Source of the DNA: Oreohelix idahoensis
Lineage: Eukaryota; Mollusca; Gastropoda; Stylommatophora; Oreohelicidae
Length of the DNA stretch: 64,000 bases
Direction of reading: 5' to 3'
NCBI GenBank assembly: GCA_024509875.1
Contig: JAMPIV010021263.1
Coordinates: 1-64,000, forward strand
Each line of letters opens with the position of its first letter. Position 1 is the first letter of the stretch. The position numbers were made by a program, and so were the translations under genes. A model generated the notes under the pieces. That model ran no database searches, had not been told where the DNA came from, and was given only the letters and a program-made list of their open reading frames with translations. Positions 31,560 through 44,955 of the stretch are shown in pieces.

Positions 31560-31945
31560 TTCGTCACAATCATCATCATGCGACGTATTCTCTCCAGAAC
31601 GTTGTCTCCATTACGGCTGCTCTGAACGCATCACGATTGTGGGCAAGTCGACCTGAATCTTCCAAAGACATATTCAGACTCTCTGTGATGTCCTCGATCC
31701 ACCGTCGTCTAGGTCATTTCCTTCCCCTTTTTCCAGGGACTATGCCTTCCATGTTGCCCAAAATCATGATGCGTTCAGAGCAACCGTAATGGAGACAATG
31801 TTCTGGAGAGAATACGTCACATGATGATGATGCCTTCGTTTCCAATTTTTCCAGACTATTATGTCTTTTTATGTGACCGAAGAATTTCAGCTTCCTTATT
31901 GCGATTGTATTTAAGAGCCAATTTTCCTCTACATTATTATTCACT
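31560..31945 (-). pseudogene. LINE C-terminal fragment with an inverted segment
   Basis: The minus strand encodes IRKLKFFGHIKRHNSLEK (31940-31880) and further down PRRRWIEDITESL and RLAHNRDAFRAAVMETTFWR (31720-31580). This is the conserved tail of RTE/jockey-like non-LTR retrotransposon proteins. Between them, 31770-31832 encodes the same RDAFRATVMET tail on the PLUS strand; it is an inverted copy of 31575-31633. The fragment is scrambled and has no RT domain left. Confidence 0.72.
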
Positions 31946-32032
31946 TACTGGATTCTCAACTTCTTCTTCTTGCACTATGCTAGCTAACCATAACTTCTTA
32001 CCTCCAGCGTAATTTATTAATATATTTTTATC

Positions 32033-32480
32033 ATGTCACTCATTATTATGCAGTGGTCACCATATCTGATGGCCTCAGGTTTTCCCGTTCATTCACAACG
32101 AATGCCAGATGTAATGGATCTCCAACGTCTTCTGTCTCTTGGCTTGATGGTGCATCTGACAGACTCTTTCCTTCCCACTTTTAGCGCTGTCTTCCTCTTG
32201 CACGTTTTGCATTCATCTCTGCAATCCATTTTGGTCATCAGCAAGACACGATGTCTTTTTAAATGGTCAAAATACTTTAACTGTCTAGTTTTTATCTCCT
32301 TCATCAATTCTCTTTGTCATTCATAGGATTTCTAGGACCTCTTTATTAATATGTTTTCTTCTCTTTCTATGAGACGTCCCCATTCTTCTAAATACTCACA
32401 TTTCGAGAGCTTCAGCTCTTTCTTCCAATTGTATGTTCATTGTTCATGTTTCTACACCACACAAAAATGAAGAATATACA
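32033..32480 (-). pseudogene. Second LINE C-terminal fragment
   Basis: Minus-strand frames with frameshifts carry EERAEALEM, then EVLRRMG-like, then MKEIKTRQLKYFDHLKRH and DRRRWRSITSG. That is the same tail motif order (…FGH-KRH…RRRW…) as 31560-31945, from a diverged relative. No RT or endonuclease domain is present. Confidence 0.68.
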
Positions 32481-32589
32481 AAACATATGATGATTCTCCG
32501 TTTTAATTTGTGAATTAATTGTTGAGATGTCGGTATTTATATCATGTTGTTGAATATAGCTTTAGCCATTCCTGTTCTCCTATTGATTT

Positions 32590-32725
32590 ATTTTTAATAA
32601 TAAATTTGATGACCAGAAATATTCCGTTCAACCTCTGATGGACTATTATAAGAATATGTAAACTGTTTTCAGTTCCAAATAATATGAATAATTGCCGATA
32701 CGTGAAAGTGGCATCTGCCGTAACA
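32590..32725 (+). repeat. Fragment of repeat family X
   Basis: TTCAACCTCTGATGG…TTCCAAATAATATGAATAATTGCCGA…GTGGCATC resembles 57200-57290 in the same orientation and 55610-55520 in reverse. It is a partial copy of the X retroposon described at 55246. Confidence 0.65.
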
Positions 32726-34490
<1,765 letters not shown>

Positions 34491-34977
34491 ATATCAGATA
34501 CTAAGAATAGTAAAATTTATCGCATACCCTTCAGCATTCACCAAAGTCACTATTACATGCATGTTTAAAATCACTGACCAGTTCAATTAAGTACCTGTCA
34601 TAGCGCTTTTATTTTTTTTTCACATTTTAATATATAACACTGCTTGTTATCATTATAGATAAATTATTTCATGTAAAACAAGCAACTGTTGTCATGTCTC
34701 AAATGTACTCCCTAAAATTAGCTCATAAAAATGTGGGTTTTCAACACGTATGCTAAGGTTGAACGTCAGCCACTCTTGACACGTCGTCTCATTATGATAC
34801 CTGTAAATAATTAAATGAAGCTTATTTCATGTCTTTTCCTTAACAGAAAGTCTGTTTGTATACACAGTGTGATATACCAACCAAGATCTTTCATTCATAT
34901 TTTTTTTAGTTTAACAATTATAATTAATAATAAATATTCAGAAGGACAATTATATGTAATATTATTTATTTATTGAG
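34491..34977. other. No gene seen
   Basis: AT-rich DNA. No ORF of protein-like composition and no terminal repeats are visible. Confidence 0.5.
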
Positions 34978-35228
34978 CGTCCGATTGAAAGAGTGGTTAG
35001 AGTGCTGATCTCTCTTGGCAAAAGTGCTGGGTTCGATTCACGGTATCCACTCTCCAGTCTACCCGGCTGTAAATGGGTACCTGACTTTGCTCGTGAGTTA
35101 GGGAACGAAAAGGCAGCGAAAAAGTGAACTGGTCATCTCACCTCTCGATGCTGGACCCAGTATAGTGAAGTCGCTTACACTTCATTCCACTACGGCAGCA
35201 TCTGCAATGGGACCACCTTTACCTTATA
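34978..35228 (+). mobile_element. tRNA-derived SINE
   Basis: The head has RNA polymerase III promoter boxes: an A-box-like GAGTGGTTAGAGTGC (about 34991-35005) and a B box GGGTTCGATTC (about 35029-35039), in the spacing of a tRNA. A body follows containing CCGGCTGTAAATGGGTACCTG and ends near GGGACCACCTTTACC. Such tRNA-headed elements are copied by LINE enzymes. I cannot name the family or fix the 3' end. Confidence 0.72.
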
Positions 35229-35545
35229 TTTATTATTCACTGCCCAAATCGTGATCCCACTACACGCACCATACCGCACTACACGCACCATACCGATACC
35301 TGTTTGGAATGTATATTGAAATAATAATTTCCTACCATACATTTTAGACGAAATTGAAAAAAATTTCATACAATTTGTTTACACGCTATAAATGATTAAC
35401 ATATGAAGCAAACATAACAATATCTTTACTCTTTATCTCTCCAGTCTTTTGTCCTATAAAGGAAGGAAAGGTGGAAATATCTGCCTAGTGGATTATAATA
35501 ACTACAATGCAGTGCGATATACCAATTTATTTTTTTCAGACAAGA
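35229..35545. other. No gene seen
   Basis: AT-rich. A short direct repeat CACTACACGCACCATACCG occurs near 35270-35300. Confidence 0.5.
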
Positions 35546-35722
35546 ATGACTGTACAGTGCGTGTTGCCGGGTACGTCCTTCCTACCTCCTACTGTACAGT
35601 GCTTCCTGCCTGAGTTAAGTGCCTGCAACCTAAGCAAGAATCACTTGTCCAGTGTTCCCTACCTGACGGCAGGAAGCACTGTACAGTGCGTGTTGCCGTG
35701 TACGTCCTTCCTGCCTCCTACA
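35546..35722. repeat. Direct and inverted repeat cluster
   Basis: A roughly 44-bp unit with TGTACAGTGCGTGTTGCCG and GTACGTCCTTCCT occurs at about 35549-35592 and 35679-35722. Between them, CTGTACAGTGCTTCCTGCC (35599-35617) pairs with its reverse complement at about 35669-35687, giving a possible stem-loop of about 90 nt. Confidence 0.7.
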
Positions 35723-36024
35723 CCGGCATGACCAGGACAGTAGATCCATATCAGTTCTTGAAGATTCGATGCTTCTATGGAGGTTTTCCATTCATGTTGA
35801 AGCCAATCATTTTGGACATTTCGAAGCATGGATTGTGAGTCTGATACAATAACTGCCTTTGTTAATAAAGTCTCAGACAGCCATCTTAAGGCAACAGTAA
35901 CTGCATCTACCTTCATTCTCATGCTGGAGATTGTTATCATGTAAGCCCCGTTATGTTCAGCGACGGTTCTGCCCTTTACTCTTGTGACGTGGAAATGTAA
36001 ATATAGCCTCAGAAATCCGAACAC
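35723..36024 (-). pseudogene. LINE RNase H domain fragment
   Basis: The minus-strand frame reads TVAEHNGAYMITISSMRMK, VDAVTVALRWLSETLL, AVIVSDSQSMLRN and IWIYCPGHAGVGG. This is the middle of an RNase H domain of the type found after RT in I-like LINEs, with the Glu, Asp and His regions partly changed. It continues, in domain order, the RNase H start seen at 55045-55237, so both may come from the same LINE family. Both ends are truncated. Confidence 0.75.
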
Positions 36025-36622
36025 TTTTGCGTCCTCAGCTAGTGTTTATGTTTTGCAATGCAAAACCCACGGAATTCACTGTCTGTCGACTCAAATTTTG
36101 AAGCCACACCTATTTTTCCTGTCTTTTTTGCGCTAACGAGTTGTTTACCTATTTTCGCAACATGCCAGATAACAGGGGAGTGAACCGGTCTGTTTATCTG
36201 AGTTTTCACGCGAGCGGATCTGTCAATCATCGGATAGTGACAGAAAGCACGTGAGGAAAAAAATCAGACTAGGTATCAATTCAAGGGCGATTATAATACT
36301 TCCCGTCAACCTTTGATGTTTACATTTTCAGGGGACTTAAGTATTTGATCTACGGCAGGAAATCTAAGAAGGCCCGTCTGCACGGCAATGTCTTCTGATG
36401 TTTTCCGGCATAGTGGGTAGATCGAACCGTAGAATCCTTTATCTCAGAAGCCAAGCTCGTTGAGTTTCCCGACTAGGCCGAAGGTGTGAATTGTAACATC
36501 TTTTAGAGATATTACCCTAAATCTGTATATATACTGCCTTCTTTCCAAGTCAGTTATCAAGTCTCTCATGAAATTTTGGATAGTCTAAACGCGTACACTA
36601 GAACCTATGTGAAATAGTGCGT
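36025..36622. other. No gene seen
   Basis: The short minus-strand frame 36230-36039 has no recognisable motif. Confidence 0.5.
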
Positions 36623-36624
36623 TA

Positions 36625-38823
36625 TAGCACGTTTCACTAGCTTTGCCCAACTTCGAAATGCTATATCTCAGCGAATATATAACGCATATAAGTGAAATTT
36701 TGTGTGTGAATTTGAAATGGTATAGACCCTATGAATTAAATTTTTCATTAAAATGCGGCCATTGGTTTCAATTTTCGTTTCTTTGCTATATAATATAAAA
36801 TCCTACTTGCCAACACACATCACACGCACATATATTGAAATGTCTACAGTAAATTATACGACCTCATTTGCACATTTTTGGTTTATCAAGCAATTGGCAT
36901 GATTTTTGAGTGAAATTGCGTGAAATCGCACTTCTTGAACATAAAACAGTTTATATCCGGTGCAACGCACACATTGTCAATCAGAGGTGTGTCTACAAAA
37001 ATTATTGTGTGGTTAAGAAGGAAAAATGAGTCTGCGAGTACATTTTATGACATTACAGCAAATCACAAATAGGATTTTTAAGTATTTCTGCAATGAAGCT
37101 ACTCGAGGAAAACTATATCATTCTATTTCAAACCCACAAAAGAGGACTATTCACGCCTTGGGGATAAGCAAACGATCATTGCACCGCTGGATAGCGACAT
37201 CTGAAATGTCTAATTTCAGTGTTTTACACACGAAAATTAGGCCAAGAGTGGTGGATAATTTTGACAGAGAATTGATACGCAGAGAAATTTGCAATATGTT
37301 TCACAATAATGAGGCAGTGACTTTAAGGAAGTTGAAAATTTGGTTAAGAAAGAATAATGACATTGATATTTCCAAATCTACGCTATGGAGGACTATTAGG
37401 AGTTTGGGATTCACTTTTAGAAAATATGTTGGTGGTAGAAACCTTATTTGTGAGAAGCCTCATATAGTTGCAATGAGAAGCAAATATTTACGCGAGGTCA
37501 GAGAAATGAGAAGAGATTGTTATGATTTTGTGTATTTAGGTGAAACTTGGATCAATGCGCACCACAGTAATGAACGAGAATGGCAATCATCTGATGGAAC
37601 AACTAAGAGACTAGTACCAAGCAGCAAAGGACAGCGCCTAATAATTGCACATCCAGGAAGCAGCCATCATGGGCTTCTAAATAATACTGAACTCATATTT
37701 GTTTCAAAATCCACAGATAATAGGGATTACCATGCAGAGAAGAATGGCAAGATATTTCAAGATTGGATTGTGAATCATGTACTTCCTTCCTTGGATAGAC
37801 CGTGGTGTTTGATAATGGACAATGCCTCATATCACAACGTTGTGGCACCAGAAGATAAAGTTTCTAATTCACCAAGTATTAAAGATGTAATAAAGATTTG
37901 GCTGACCATAAACAACATTCCATTCAACGAAATGTCCATGAACCTGAATTGCTTGGAATTGTAAAAAAAAGACACAGCATACAAAGATATTTCACATAGA
38001 CAAGGCAATCCATGAACATGGTCACAGATGTTTAAGATTACCTCCTTACCATTCTCACTTAAACCCACTAGAATTAGTATGGGCTAAAATTAAGGAACAG
38101 GTAGCAACAGAAAATAGAACGTTCAAATTAAAAGATGTTGAAATACTTATAAAAGCCGCCATCTCCAATATAGCCAGGGATTGTTGGAAGAAAAATGAGA
38201 ACCATGTGTTACAAGAGGAAGAGGAATATTGGAAGAATGATGGTTTGTCCTTCATTCAGCCGAGATTGATTTTCAATTTCTCAGAGACATCTGATTATGA
38301 TTCGGATGAAGTTTAATTTCTTTAAAGATGACCTTACCGTTATTTACAAGCACATTAGAGGAGCAACGTTCCATTATGATATTTATGAACCGCAAAGAGA
38401 TGATACCCATTGAAATAATTAGATCAAGGAAGGTCCAGTATGGTAGCGCATTAAATGTCAATGACAAACAATGTCACGAGTATCTCGCATGCAGATCATT
38501 TAAGAAATCATCTTCAACACGTATTCAATTGCAAACGTGATGGCCACATTATTGTAATAGTAGACACGCCTATGCCTAATCAATTCACAGAATCTGTGCA
38601 TGAAGTGGTAAAATTTCTTTTCTCGATACACAATAATTAGTATGCCGACAAAGATCAAAGGATTTCATCCGTTTATGGGAACTGGACAAGATGCACAGAT
38701 ATAAAGTATATATTTGTTGGGTCTAACCCAATATAACATCGTATGCAAAAAATGGCATTAATACGTTAGACGGTTAATCAGATAATTACATTTGTTTGAG
38801 GGCAAAGCTAGTGAAACGTGCTA
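36625..38823 (+). mobile_element. Tc1/mariner-superfamily transposon with perfect TIRs
   Basis: 2199 bp bounded by TAGCACGTTTCACTAGCTTT then GCCC (36625-36648) and its exact reverse complement (38800-38823), 24 bp each. A TA lies on both sides (36623-36624 and 38824-38825). It contains one transposase-like gene broken by a frameshift. TA target plus a DDE transposase with NPLELVW places it in the IS630/Tc1/mariner superfamily. Confidence 0.93.
37026..38316 (+). pseudogene. DDE transposase of the 36625-38823 transposon
   Basis: The first frame (37026-37964) has a helix-turn-helix start (LGISKRSLHRWI), a second DNA-binding segment (ISKSTLWRTIRSLGF) and the catalytic core. The first Asp position reads YLGETWINAHHS, Gly where this group has Asp. 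The second Asp is intact (CLIMDNASYHN). After a frameshift near 37940-38040, another frame supplies the third acidic site in HSHLNPLELVWAKIKEQ and the acidic tail (38046-38316). The lost first Asp and the frame break make it inactive. The transposase would cut and join the TIRs at TA sites. Confidence 0.88.
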
Positions 38824-38825
38824 TA

Positions 38826-39953
38826 ATAGCTTTCGTGGGGATTATTCTGATTTTTCTGGTAATAATATAAGTTGTGCTTAAGTATTAAATGTGTTAAAAG
38901 TTTTACCATTTTATTCACTGTCATTCCGTAGCGTTAAGACTAGCGAAATAGCAAACGCGTAGATATTCTCTTACCAGTGGTTCTTCTTTCTCTTATTCTT
39001 TGATCCTTAGCCGCCGACCGTCAAAGCAGTGGTTCAGTAATGTAAAATCCATCAACCATTTTTTTACACCAGAAGATACGGTTTAGCTGACTTAAGTATA
39101 ATGCTATGAGTGACAGATAAAGTGACAGAGTAGTATGCACATTATATTTCTTTGTGTGTAAATTTTTTTAATGACTAGTGTTAATATCATGTGTCAAAAC
39201 GATAGACGCCGACAATCAACTAGCTAGTAACGACAGGCGATATTTGTTAAAGGCGTGTAGTCATAATTAAATTATAACTGACATTGTGCGCTGAGTGTTT
39301 ACCGGGTCAGAGGGGGGATGGCTGTATGCCTAAAACCCAACCTGTACTCGTCAAGCGACGCGCGATAGTATAAGCTTCAGATACCGTGTGCCTTTTAATT
39401 AATTTAATTAGGTGACGGAGAGGATAAGAGATCATACCTTACGCTTGATAGCATAGTATATTATCATTTTGGTTAAATGTTTTGTTTTCTTCCCAATATA
39501 GTCCTTGAGCAAAACCAGTGGCCAGCTTGTTTTCTCTATTCTGGTCCTTTTCTCAGTTACAGAAGGAGTAATAGTTATCGTTTTCCTTGGCGTCCGTCCC
39601 CAGTACAGGTGTGATCAGGAATTGCCAAAGGCGACAAGCTAACCTATTAACTGTAAATTTGAGTAACTGGACTTACAAATACCCAGATTGTTTTATTCAA
39701 TTTATCAGTCCGCTGTGGCAATATACATAACATTTTTCCGGACTTCTGACAGTCGTTTTTTCAAGTGGATTGTATCCAGGAGAATTCGCTGTTTCATAAT
39801 CGGCACTCACCCCAGAGAAAAGCCGATAGGATTTATCATTTTAAGTTTTACATAATGTAACAGTTGTAGTAGCACCCAGAGGCTAGACAATACAGGAACT
39901 ACTTGTCTCTTTTTATAAATGTGAACGTCCAGATAACGTCTTGCTTCAATAAC
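38826..39953. other. No gene seen
   Basis: 1.1 kb of AT-rich DNA without a credible ORF or terminal repeats. Confidence 0.5.
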
Positions 39954-40064
39954 TACGAGGGAAGGTCAAAAAGTAATGACTCGTAATTTTTAATTTCATT
40001 CAATAGGCAAGAAAACAGATAAAATTAACATTGAAATGTAGCCCCAAGTCTGAACTTCACATAT

Positions 40065-40740
40065 TTATTTCTCAATGTAGTCTCCGTTATTTGTTACAGT
40101 TTTTGTCCATCTTCTCCCAAGGGCATGTATCCCCGCACGGTAAAAATGTGTGTCCTTTTTCCTAAACCACTGGCGTACGGCGCGTTTAAGGGTCTCGGTG
40201 TCCTCAAAGTGATGTCCGCGAAGATCTTCTTTCAGCGGTCCAAACAGATGGAAGTCAGAAGGTGCAAGATCGGGACTGTAAGGGGGATGTGGTAATAATG
40301 TCCAGCCAAATTCTGCAATCGCATCAATGGTGCGTTTAGCGGTGTGGCGTGGCATTATCGTGCAACAGTAGTGCAGTTCTTTGATCTTTTAATGGGTAAA
40401 GTCGCCGAAGACGACCTCTAAGCTTCTTCAAAGTTTCAATGTAACGGTCTGCATTCACTGTGTTTCCCTGTTCCAAGAAGTCGAGAAGAATCACACCCTT
40501 CTCATCCCAAAACACGGAGGCCATAACTTTCCCTACAGATAGTGAGCTTTTGAACTTCTTTCTTGTCGGCGATGTTGTGTGATGCCATTCCATTGACTGC
40601 CTCTTGGATTCTGGTTTAAAAAAATGAACCCAAGTCTCATCACCTGTCACAATATTCGATAAAAACTCTTTTCCTTCAGTTTCGTAACGGTGCAGGAGGT
40701 TGATGGCTTTGGTTTTCCTTGTTTCTTTGTGTCTGTGTTG
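40065..40740 (-). pseudogene. mariner transposase, C-terminal catalytic half
   Basis: Minus strand. A region encoding KAINLLHRYETEGKEFLSNI is followed by TGDETWVHFF (first Asp), LLLHDNATPH (second Asp) and, after a 2-bp frameshift near 40345, PPYSPDLAPSDFHLF (third Asp). The spacing is that of a DD34D mariner. It ends NNGDYIEK. The catalytic triad is complete; the frameshift and the separation from the DNA-binding half inactivate it. Its N-terminal part is at 44348-44791. Confidence 0.92.
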
Positions 40741-41339
40741 AGGATTGTTTCATGTTTACAGGCATTTGGATTTGACGTCGATCCGAATGGCTGTATCATG
40801 GAACACCTCAAACGAATAGAGATATGGACATATAGCTCCGCGACTGATGTCGATGATTGTTGCATGGGTGCAGGCATTTGAGTTTGGCCGACTCGAATTG
40901 CTGCACCATGGAACATCGCAATTGAATATATATTAACGACATAGTATGCATATCTCTATGCATGACGCGTATGTCTTGGTAACGTCATTCGACTTGTGGG
41001 TTTTGACCCTAACGGCAGTGTGTTTCAGAAGTGTGGCATCGCCACTATGATATGTGTGGTATAACCACTTCAAAATGTGTGGCATTTTGTCCACTTAAGG
41101 GATGTGTGTGGCTGGGAAGCCAATTGAGCAGTGTATTTCGTGGATCAAACGTAAGTCGCCTCGTTACTAACGCAGTTTGTATATTTATGGCAGATTAGCC
41201 TGGCGTGGTATGCCAAAGGAACATTGTATTACTAGCAACAGTAGTAAGACTAGTACAGATGAATATTATATAGCTAGCGGCAGACGTAAGCCTAGTGTAA
41301 CTGGATATTAGACGACTAGCAGTAGACGTAAGCCTAGCG

Positions 41340-43771
41340 TAAGGTTCCCATTCGTCCCGTTTTTCCCGGGACAGTCCCGTTTTTTCATAAAATGTCCCGG
41401 TGTCCCGAATTTAGTCCAAATGTCCCGCTTTTTAAGGGTCTTTCCTGAAAAAAAAATCTTTGGGTAACGGATTTTATTCCGTGTTTTAGTAGTGTTACTT
41501 TATCAATTTCCGGTTACAGTGGACCCTCGGTTTGAATCTCGAACAAAAATTCGAAAGTCGACCAAAACAGTGTTCAGTAAGCATCTACCAAATGATTTAA
41601 TGCGTATTAGCATTATTATACAGTATTTTTTATCGTTTTTCATCCGCATAATGCCGAAACGTAAATGCAGTATAAATGATAACATACAAGAGAATTTCCC
41701 TTCATTAAAGGTGTAGATGAAAATGTGGAATGTACTTTATGCAGCTTTAAATTTTGGATTTCACATGGTGGTCGGTAAGACGTAGTCAACCACGTGAAAA
41801 CGAAAAAAACATAAAGGTGCTGTTGAAAGTAAGGCTTCCAACAGCAGTATAAGCCATTTCTTAAATGCGAAAACCCAGAGTGAAAAGGAAATGGAAAAAC
41901 AGTTATAATTGGCAGCACAGGAAGCAACCTTCGCTTATCACACGGCGGTGCATAACCACAGCTTTAAGTCCATGGACTGCACAACAGCCATCGTGAAAAA
42001 ACTTTTAAACGATAAATTCAGATGTTCGCAAACAAAGTGCAAGGCAATAATCACCAATGTTATTGCGCCATTTGCGACAAAGCAGATTGATGAAGAGCTG
42101 AAAGAAGCTCGTTTCATATCAGTATTAATCGACTCATCAAACCACTTGGACAAGAAGTTAGTGCCTCTGGTCGTGAGATATTATCATGCAGCAAAAGGTG
42201 TGAAGGTGTTGGAGTTAGTTAATTTAGGCGGTGAAACTTCAGAACTGTTATTTTCTTATGTGTTGGAAGTGTTACAGAAGTCAGATCTATTGCTATATCA
42301 GCAGATAATACAAATACAAACTTTGGTGGAAAGAAGAGAAAGGGACAGAATAATCTGTACTTCAAAATGCAAGAAAACACTGTGAACAATTTAATTGGTA
42401 TTGGTTGTCCTGCACATGTGATACATAATGCTGTGCAGATTGCTGCGAATTGCTTACCTATTGATCTTCAGTTAATAATTAACAAGATTTACCAGCATTA
42501 CCACATTTATTGTGTACGAGTTGAGGAACTCAAATCATTTTGCGAATTCGCCAATACATAATATAAAACTGTTTTGGGTAACAGCAAGACAAGATGGCTC
42601 TCTCTCTTTTGCCTGCAGTCCAGAAAGTTATTGACATTTTCCCTGCATTGAAGTCATATTTCCTTTCCATTCACAAATGTCCTACCAGTCTCAAAAATTT
42701 CTTTGAAAATCCACTTTCAATTACACTCCTGCATTTCATTGCCAGCCAGTTAAAAACCTTTTCTGATAACATCAAATGTGCTGAAAAGCAAGAACAACAG
42801 TAATTGAAGTGAAGGATGAAGTAAACAAACTGGTGGAAAAATTAAACTACAAGAAGGCAGAAAAGTTTTTTACCACTACTGTGAGAAATCAGTTGCAAGA
42901 ATTAGAAAAAGAAGGACACATAACAGTCGAAAAGTTTCAAAGCTATGCAGTAGATTTCTATGACACCTGCATTGAATATATTCAGGAGTGGTGTACACCA
43001 TTTCTTACGCCTCTTCAGTCTATGGATTGGATCGATTTGAAGGGAAAGGAGTCTGTGACTTGGAAGAACATCCAAGAAAGCTACATATTCATGAAGACAG
43101 TGTCACCAAATTTTACTGTGAATGAAGAGGACTTATTTGATGAGTTTGCATGTGTGAAAAAATATTGTGAAAGCAAATTTGATGTGTGGAGTGAACTGAA
43201 GGATCAAAATGTCAGTGAAAAATGGTGTGAGATGTTCGCTCATTTTACAAGGCAGGATATAAATGCTGAGAATCTGAAATGCCTAGTTAGTTTTTGTTTG
43301 GCACGTGTTTTTCATTAATAAATGCGCTTTGGACAGACGAAAAAAACAGACTTAAAATTGAGACAGTGAAAATTTTAACCATTATAAAGACCCCAAGGAT
43401 TTCTCTTGTGCTGAGTTCTATGTCCAAATATCAGAAGAAAAAAAACTTCTTGAACAAGACCATAAATCTGATAAATATTCTAATGAATCTGAAATATAAA
43501 CTTGACTATTGTGTATTTTGTAAAAGTGCGATTTTTCTAATTAAGTATGTTTGTAATTTAGAATTCTTTTTTAAAATGGAAGTTGTGTTAGTTAATGTGT
43601 GTATTTTTATACCAGTATCTTATTTTAAGTGCAACATATAATATATAATAGATTTATTTGTGCTTTATCTTAATTTTTAACATGTCCCGTTTTTTTACAA
43701 AATGTCCCGGGTTTTTTAGGTAAAAATTTGGAAATGTCCCGGTTTTTAAACAAAACATTATGGGAACCCTA
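41340..43771 (+). mobile_element. hAT transposon 1
   Basis: 2432 bp between perfect 8-bp duplicates GCCTAGCG (41332-41339 and 43772-43779). The ends are TAAGGTTCCCAT and, in reverse, TAGGGTTCCCAT. Subterminal regions are full of GTCCCG/CGGGAC repeats on both sides (41357-41432 and 43683-43747). It encodes a broken hAT transposase on the plus strand. Confidence 0.92.
41653..43318 (+). pseudogene. hAT 1 transposase, several frame breaks
   Basis: Starts MPKRKCSINDNIQENFPSLK (41653). A zinc-finger-like stretch with CTLCSFK-type residues follows in broken frames, then TKKHKGAVESKASNSS-like sequence. The best preserved part, 41909-42385, includes FISVLIDSSNHLDKKLVPL, the first catalytic Asp region of hAT enzymes. 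Further frames at 42367-42561 (GIGCPAHVIHNAVQIAANCL), 42594-42803 and 42809-43318 follow in order. At least four frameshifts or stops are present. The C-terminal dimerisation segment is poorly conserved. Clearly inactive. Confidence 0.82.
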
Positions 43772-44347
43772 GCCTAGCGTGAGAAGTAGATTGCTAACCT
43801 AGCGACGGGAGTAAGTCTAGTTAGCCTCTGAATTTATGCCAAAAGACATTGGCCGGTAAAAGGAACTGACCGCTAACCAGAAGTCTAGATAGACATTAAT
43901 GAACATGTGCTTTTAATGAAAGAACAAGGACTCTTGCAATACGTACATGAATGTGATGTGAACTATGTCTCCATGTAGTTGTGTCCGCTCATGGAATGAT
44001 AGTATTAATTAAAATGTTTGAGTCGTCGAATCCTGGTCTTATCAACTGACGTATTCTGAGTTGAGTTAAATACTGTTTATATTCAACTATAATGACCAGT
44101 GACACTTAATGCCTGAACACGCTGCATCTCACACTGCTAATATTATTAATAAGACAAGAGACTAATACAGGTCAGTCAATATTCATATCTTTAATATGAA
44201 ACATGTTCAGCTATCAATGCATCACACGGGTTAATACCGACAATATCGATACCAACGAAGAGTATTACGGAATCCTATAAAAGTGATATAAGAACCCAAA
44301 GGACTTTGACTCTAGGAACAGAATACGCATCCAACATCTTGGTCATC

Positions 44348-44791
44348 CTAAACAACTAGTGTCTGAACGTTAAAAGCCCATAACATACGGGAGTCAGTCC
44401 TCAACAGTCTGCCTGTCAACATTCTGGGTACCCACCGTGCACAAACTTTTGAATAACCGAGGTCTTTAATGATGTTCTGGACACTGCCTTTACTAATGGA
44501 CAACATGGAAGAAAGTTCATCCAGTGTTACCCGACGGTCACCACGAATGATGCCATCAACTCGATGAATGTTGTGTGGAGTCACTGCGGTCCGCTTTGCG
44601 CCAGCCATTGAGGATTGACCTACTTCAGCTTCGTCACAACGATGTACCCAACGTCGGACAGTGCTAGCATCCACTGTTGAATCTCCATAAACATTCTTCA
44701 AACGTTCGTGGATGCGAATTGGGGTCTCGCCTTCAGCATTGAGGAATTCTATGACATAACGTTGTTTTAACCGAACGTCTTTGGCAGCCAT
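44348..44791 (-). pseudogene. mariner transposase, N-terminal DNA-binding half
   Basis: Minus strand, start MAAKDVRLKQRYVIEFLNAE at 44791. Two helix-turn-helix regions are visible: TPIRIHERLKNVYGDSTVDAS then VRRWVHR, and VTLDELSSMLSISKGSVQNI. It ends at VCARWVPRML, the point where mariner proteins pass into the catalytic domain; the rest of the ORF is inserted sequence. The catalytic half lies 3.6 kb away at 40065-40740. Confidence 0.92.
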
Positions 44792-44955
44792 TTTTAAACT
44801 GTTACAGTGGTGCCACCTGTTACTGAAACAGGTTGGTAATGCTATACAGTGCAGAAGAGTGTTTAAGGAATCCTGCTAAATTTACAAATTGCACACCGAT
44901 GCAGTATTTACATACATAAAAAATAGGAGGCATTACATTTTGACCTTCCCTCGTA

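Larger units (their letters stand above)
40745..44395. mobile_element. Insertion(s) splitting the mariner (limits approximate)
   Basis: Without the hAT element (41340-43771) about 1.2 kb remain that match neither mariner half. They include two diverged copies of a roughly 60-bp unit (CAGGCATTTG…CATGGAACA) at about 40761-40820 and 40875-40925, and several AGACGTAAGCCTAG repeats. No coding domain is visible. Its right end reads CCCATAACA, as an LTR might, but I cannot establish a TSD. Confidence 0.45.
39956..44953 (-). mobile_element. mariner (DD34D) transposon, split by later insertions
   Basis: The TIRs are CGAGGGAAGGTCAAAAAGTAAT then G (39956-39978) and the reverse complement of CGAGGGAAGGTCAAAATGTAAT then G (44931-44953), 22 of 23 bp identical and flanked by TA (39954-39955, 44954-44955). 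The minus strand encodes the N-terminal half of a mariner transposase at the right and the C-terminal half at the left. They are separated by about 3.6 kb that includes a complete hAT element. The original mariner was about 1.3 kb. Confidence 0.92.

Noticed and set aside
40736..44400. GTTGAGGATTG / CAGTCCTCAAC as terminal inverted repeats of the element splitting the mariner
   Set aside because: Only 10 of 11 bp match, no duplication flanks them, and one side overlaps mariner-derived sequence.
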